A stretch of DNA of 64,000 bases from Sulfurovum sp. (GTDB lineage Bacteria > Campylobacterota > Campylobacteria > Campylobacterales > Sulfurovaceae). This document shows positions 60,879-64,000 of this stretch, piece by piece. The stretch covers positions 1 through 64,000 of the forward strand of contig JAMOTA010000037.1 of the NCBI GenBank assembly GCA_027068435.1, in the 5' to 3' direction. The number at the start of each line of letters is the position of its first letter. Positions within the stretch are counted from its first letter, which is position 1. The position numbers were made by a program, and so were the translations under genes. Below the pieces are notes generated by a model. It searched no databases, was not told the origin of the DNA, and saw only the letters and a program-made list of their open reading frames with translations.

Positions 60879-62816
60879 TTAATGAACTCTTTTTGCTAAA
60901 ATCTCTAAAATTCCTTTAAACTCTTTTTCATGACCAAAACAGCTGTTCGAGTTACAGAGCATAAATCCATCATTTGTGTCATTTTTCATGAGTGAGAATG
61001 GGTAGTTAATCGTATCTATTTCTTTTATATGAGCAGTAAGTTTTTTCTCGTTAGCTTTAATGATAATATCATCTTTTAAATAACGAATAATCATAAGTGT
61101 CATTTTAGGGCTAGTGATAGGTTGACGCATAACATCATAAGAGTAAATCTCCAAGGTTTTAAAGACGAATTTTTTGTAAACCACATCGACTAAAGATGAG
61201 AGGCTTAAAAGAAGTGAGAGCATAGTTGAAACAGAAGAGGGGTAAGAGCTGTCATAAATATCTGCTTTGGTTTCAAATTCGCCACGTGAGAATTTCCATT
61301 TTCCATGTTCATAGTATTTTTCTATGGCACTGTTTGCCAACTGTGTAGCCGTGATAAGATAAGTCTCATCTAGTGTAGTTTTATAGGCTTCTACAAGTGC
61401 TTCACCTAAAAATGCATAATCTTCTAAAAAGGCTTCTATTTTAGCTGTTTTGCCTATGAGTGTAGAGTGAAAAAGTTTACCTTGAATGTACATCGTATCT
61501 AAGAGTTTTGCCAATGATTTAGTGGCAGGTTTTAAATATCTTTTCTCTGTTCTTGCAGCTATGAAGAGAGATTTTATCATCATAGCATTCCAACTTACAA
61601 TGACTTTTGTATCGATAAACGGATAGGTACGTTTTTCTCTTTTGTCCTTTAATGCTTCTATGGCTTCTTGAAAGTAGGGTAAGGTTACTGAGTTGTGGTC
61701 ATCTATACGGATAATATTTTTACCTTCAAAGTTACCCTCTTTGCTAATACTTAATGCTTCTAATAACAGGGCTTGTGCTTTTTTAGGTATGTTAGCTTTA
61801 TCAAAGGCTTTGAGTGCTTTGTCATAACTGTAAACAAAATACTTCCCCTCTTCTCCCTCTAAGTCTGCATCTGAAGCAGAGTAAAAGAGTCTGTCTTGAC
61901 TCATTTTTTCAAGCATAAAGTCTAAAGTTTCAAAAGCAATCTCTTTATAAAACTCCTCTTTTGTCGCATGGTAAGCTTTGAGGTAGACTTCTGAGAGTAA
62001 AGCGTTGTCATATGTCATCTTCTCAAAGTGAGGAATACGCCATTCATTGTCTGTACTGTAACGACAAAAACCACCCTCTATAATATCTCTTAACCCACCT
62101 TTTGCCATAGATTTTAGCGACAAGGTACTCATGTTTAATGTTTTAGAGTCTTGGGTAAGTTGGTAAAGGTTTAAGAGTAAATCAAGCGTAGAAGCTTGTG
62201 GAAACTTGGGTGCTTTGTTAAATCCTCCATCTTTACTGTCAAAGAGTTGCTCTGCTTGGTCAATGACTCTAGCTATAATACTTTCATCAAGTTTTGTAGC
62301 TTGTATCTTGTCCTCTTTTGGGCGAAGGTGTTGGAGTACTCTGTTGGCTTCTATTACGAGTGTCTCTTTCTCGTTTTTATATTTGCTATCTATGACATCA
62401 AGTAACGCTTTGAAGCTCATCATACCGTACTTTGGTTCATCTGGTATGTAAGTAGCAGAGTAAAAAGGTTTTAAATCTTCAGTTAAAAAGATAGAAGTAG
62501 GCCAACCCCCTGAACTACCATTCATGAGACGATAAACATCTTGAAAATGTTTGTCTATATCTGGACGCTCTTCACGATCAACCTTAATACAGACAAATTT
62601 GTCGTTTAACACTTTTGCAGTTTTCTCATCTACAAAAGACTCTTTTTCCATAATATGACACCAGTGACATGAGCTATAACCAATAGAGAGAAAAATAGCT
62701 TTATGCTCTTTTTGTGCTTTTTTAAACGCTTTGTCACCCCAAGGGTACCAATCTACAGGATTATCTGCGTGTTGTTGTAAATAAGGAGAGTGTTCATTTT
62801 TAAGATGATTTGCCAT
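60879..62816 (-). CDS. Thioredoxin-domain protein of the YyaL/Spata20 family
   Basis: A 645-aa cytoplasmic protein. Residues 1-160 form a thioredoxin-like DUF255 domain with [14 protein letters not shown] (about 48-61, a CxxC pair) and [19 protein letters not shown] at the start. The rest is an alpha/alpha toroid related to glycosyl-epimerase folds ([41 protein letters not shown]). The family is found from bacteria to man; its activity is not established. It is divergent to dsbD, another thiol-redox gene, which may be chance or a shared role. Confidence 0.9.
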   Translation of the reverse strand: MANHLKNEHSPYLQQHADNPVDWYPWGDKAFKKAQKEHKAIFLSIGYSSCHWCHIMEKESFVDEKTAKVLNDKFVCIKVDREERPDIDKHFQDVYRLMNGSSGGWPTSIFLTEDLKPFYSATYIPDEPKYGMMSFKALLDVIDSKYKNEKETLVIEANRVLQHLRPKEDKIQATKLDESIIARVIDQAEQLFDSKDGGFNKAPKFPQASTLDLLLNLYQLTQDSKTLNMSTLSLKSMAKGGLRDIIEGGFCRYSTDNEWRIPHFEKMTYDNALLSEVYLKAYHATKEEFYKEIAFETLDFMLEKMSQDRLFYSASDADLEGEEGKYFVYSYDKALKAFDKANIPKKAQALLLEALSISKEGNFEGKNIIRIDDHNSVTLPYFQEAIEALKDKREKRTYPFIDTKVIVSWNAMMIKSLFIAARTEKRYLKPATKSLAKLLDTMYIQGKLFHSTLIGKTAKIEAFLEDYAFLGEALVEAYKTTLDETYLITATQLANSAIEKYYEHGKWKFSRGEFETKADIYDSSYPSSVSTMLSLLLSLSSLVDVVYKKFVFKTLEIYSYDVMRQPITSPKMTLMIIRYLKDDIIIKANEKKLTAHIKEIDTINYPFSLMKNDTNDGFMLCNSNSCFGHEKEFKGILEILAKRVH

Positions 62817-62926
62817 TTTTTCATACCTTCTATTCCAATAGGTTAATATTTGATTGACTATTATGCGTTAACATTACACACATCATAATACAATAGTATA
62901 AAATTTTAATACCAAGAAGAGAGAAA

Positions 62927-64000
62927 ATGAAAAATATTTTTAAAATGTTACTTTTAGCAAGTCTGCTCTTAAGTACATTCGTATTTGCCAATTTTGGAAC
63001 TGCATTAAAAAAACAGAAGTTTTTAACACCAGAAGAGGCTTTTCAAGTAACTGCTGTAAAAAGTGACGATACTATAGAGATAAAACTCGTCATAGCAGAG
63101 GCTATTCATGTGTATGAAGACTCACTAAAATATGCGATTACTTTACCTAAAGAACTTCCTTTAACTCCCAAAAAACCTTTAGCACATGACTTTGATGGAG
63201 ATATGGTATATGAAAAAGAGGTATTAGTCTCTATCCCTCTAAGTAGTATTACTTCCAAAGTAGCTGGTGATTATACTTTAAGTGTAGCATTTGAAGGGTG
63301 TTCTGACAAAGGTATCTGTTATCAGCCTATCAGTAGAACTTTTAGTTTTAAAGGGGCAGAGTTAGGGCTATTTGATAAGATTGCATCGCTTACAAAAGAG
63401 GGTAACACGGCTAAAATAGCCGATGTTTTAGGGAGTGAGAGTTCATTTTTTATTATCTTACTTTTCTTTATCTTTGGACTTCTTTTAGCGTTGACACCGT
63501 GTATCTTTCCTATGATTCCTATTTTGTCTTCTATAATCGTCTCTCAGTCAGGTGAGGGGAAACCTAGTGTGGCAAAAGCCTTCTTTACTTCACTTGTGTA
63601 TGTAGTCTCTATGGCGTTGACTTACACTGTTGTAGGCGTTGTTGCAGGACTCTTGGGTGCAGACATACAGACAGCTATGCAAAACCCATGGGTACTTACA
63701 GTGTTTGCGGGGATGTTTGTGGCACTTGCATTTTCACTTTTTGGTTACTACGAGATAGGGTTACCCTCTTCATGGCAGACAAAACTCTCTGCAGCGAGTG
63801 ATGAAGCGGGACAAAAAGGTGGCATAGCAGGAACAGCTGTTATGGGTCTGCTTTCAGCTCTTATCGTAGGTCCTTGTGTTGCACCGCCTTTAGGTGGAGC
63901 AGTACTTTTTATCTCTCATACAGGTGATGCACTTTTAGGTGGTGTTGCCCTTTTTGTCATGAGCATGGGAATGGGTTTACCGCTTCTACTTGTAGGTATA
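62927..64000 (+). CDS. dsbD: Thiol:disulfide interchange protein DsbD (partial, cut by right edge)
   Basis: Open from ATG 62927 (after AAGAGAG) to the window end, 358 codons, so absent from the track. A signal peptide (MKNIFKMLLLASLLLSTFVF) is followed by the N-terminal periplasmic domain with FEGCSDKGICYQPIS (about residue 123-137, Cys pair) and then the membrane part with LALTPCIFPMIPI (about 185) and LIVGPCVAPPLGG (about 305), the two Cys that pass electrons across the membrane. The C-terminal thioredoxin domain lies beyond the window. It supplies reducing power to the periplasm. Confidence 0.93.
   Translation, partial: MKNIFKMLLLASLLLSTFVFANFGTALKKQKFLTPEEAFQVTAVKSDDTIEIKLVIAEAIHVYEDSLKYAITLPKELPLTPKKPLAHDFDGDMVYEKEVLVSIPLSSITSKVAGDYTLSVAFEGCSDKGICYQPISRTFSFKGAELGLFDKIASLTKEGNTAKIADVLGSESSFFIILLFFIFGLLLALTPCIFPMIPILSSIIVSQSGEGKPSVAKAFFTSLVYVVSMALTYTVVGVVAGLLGADIQTAMQNPWVLTVFAGMFVALAFSLFGYYEIGLPSSWQTKLSAASDEAGQKGGIAGTAVMGLLSALIVGPCVAPPLGGAVLFISHTGDALLGGVALFVMSMGMGLPLLLVGI

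Overview
The window looks like an AT-rich chromosomal segment of a Campylobacterota (Epsilonproteobacteria) member of the Sulfurovum/Sulfurimonas kind. This is inferred from protein style and gene context: HAIR-like (HspR-type) operators in front of htpG and grpE, an atpE gene standing alone with an N-terminal signal-like extension, a structured RNA just upstream of purD, and an acetate-use locus (acs, DUF294, actP, DUF485, porin). The species cannot be fixed without a database search.

Layout. 1-1213: the trailer end of a CRISPR array (17 repeats plus a degenerate one) that runs off the left edge; no cas genes are in the window. 1281-5390: an outer-membrane barrel, a small secreted protein, an M29-like peptidase and guaA. 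5449-7433: toxin-antitoxin debris, with intact mazEF, a relB whose toxin is broken, the tail of a decayed nucleotidyltransferase, and a truncated AraC-type regulator. 7413-18945: a patatin phospholipase and then a minus-strand acetate locus (histidine kinase, response regulator, porin, DUF485, actP, DUF294, DEDDh exonuclease, acs) with strong inverted repeats between genes. 19148-23785: cold-shock gene, a 52-aa basic protein, htpG, a cation efflux protein and hemD. 23812-25701: a Fic protein caught between hemD and a damaged second copy of the hemD 3' end. 25733-33658: a 6S-like RNA, purD, RDD protein, lptD, J-domain protein, phosphoribosyltransferase-like protein, pnp, atpE and tRNA-Leu(GAG).

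33701-46761 is the most unusual part: about 13 kb of minus-strand genes next to tRNA-Leu. In transcription order they encode a WYL regulator, a membrane-anchored coiled-coil protein, a 997-aa HerA/VirB4-like ATPase, two small proteins that share an FW start motif (one a membrane-inserting candidate), a 144-aa unknown, a coiled-coil protein with a GrpE-like C-terminus, two tandem Hsp70 paralogues with different N-termini (one membrane-embedded), a zinc ribbon, and an MNT/HEPN toxin-antitoxin pair. I propose this as a candidate chaperone-plus-DNA-translocase conflict or defence system. I do not know of a description of this exact gene set, but I could not search.

46943-64000 is mainly housekeeping: HU, a hybrid histidine kinase, dnaJ, recR, a DHH phosphoesterase, an Rrf2 regulator, rpsO, an Rpn-type nuclease, grpE-dnaK, a chorismate-mutase-like protein, a small lipoprotein, a CBS protein, a PII-like protein with a DUF1538 membrane protein, a thioredoxin-domain protein and the start of dsbD.
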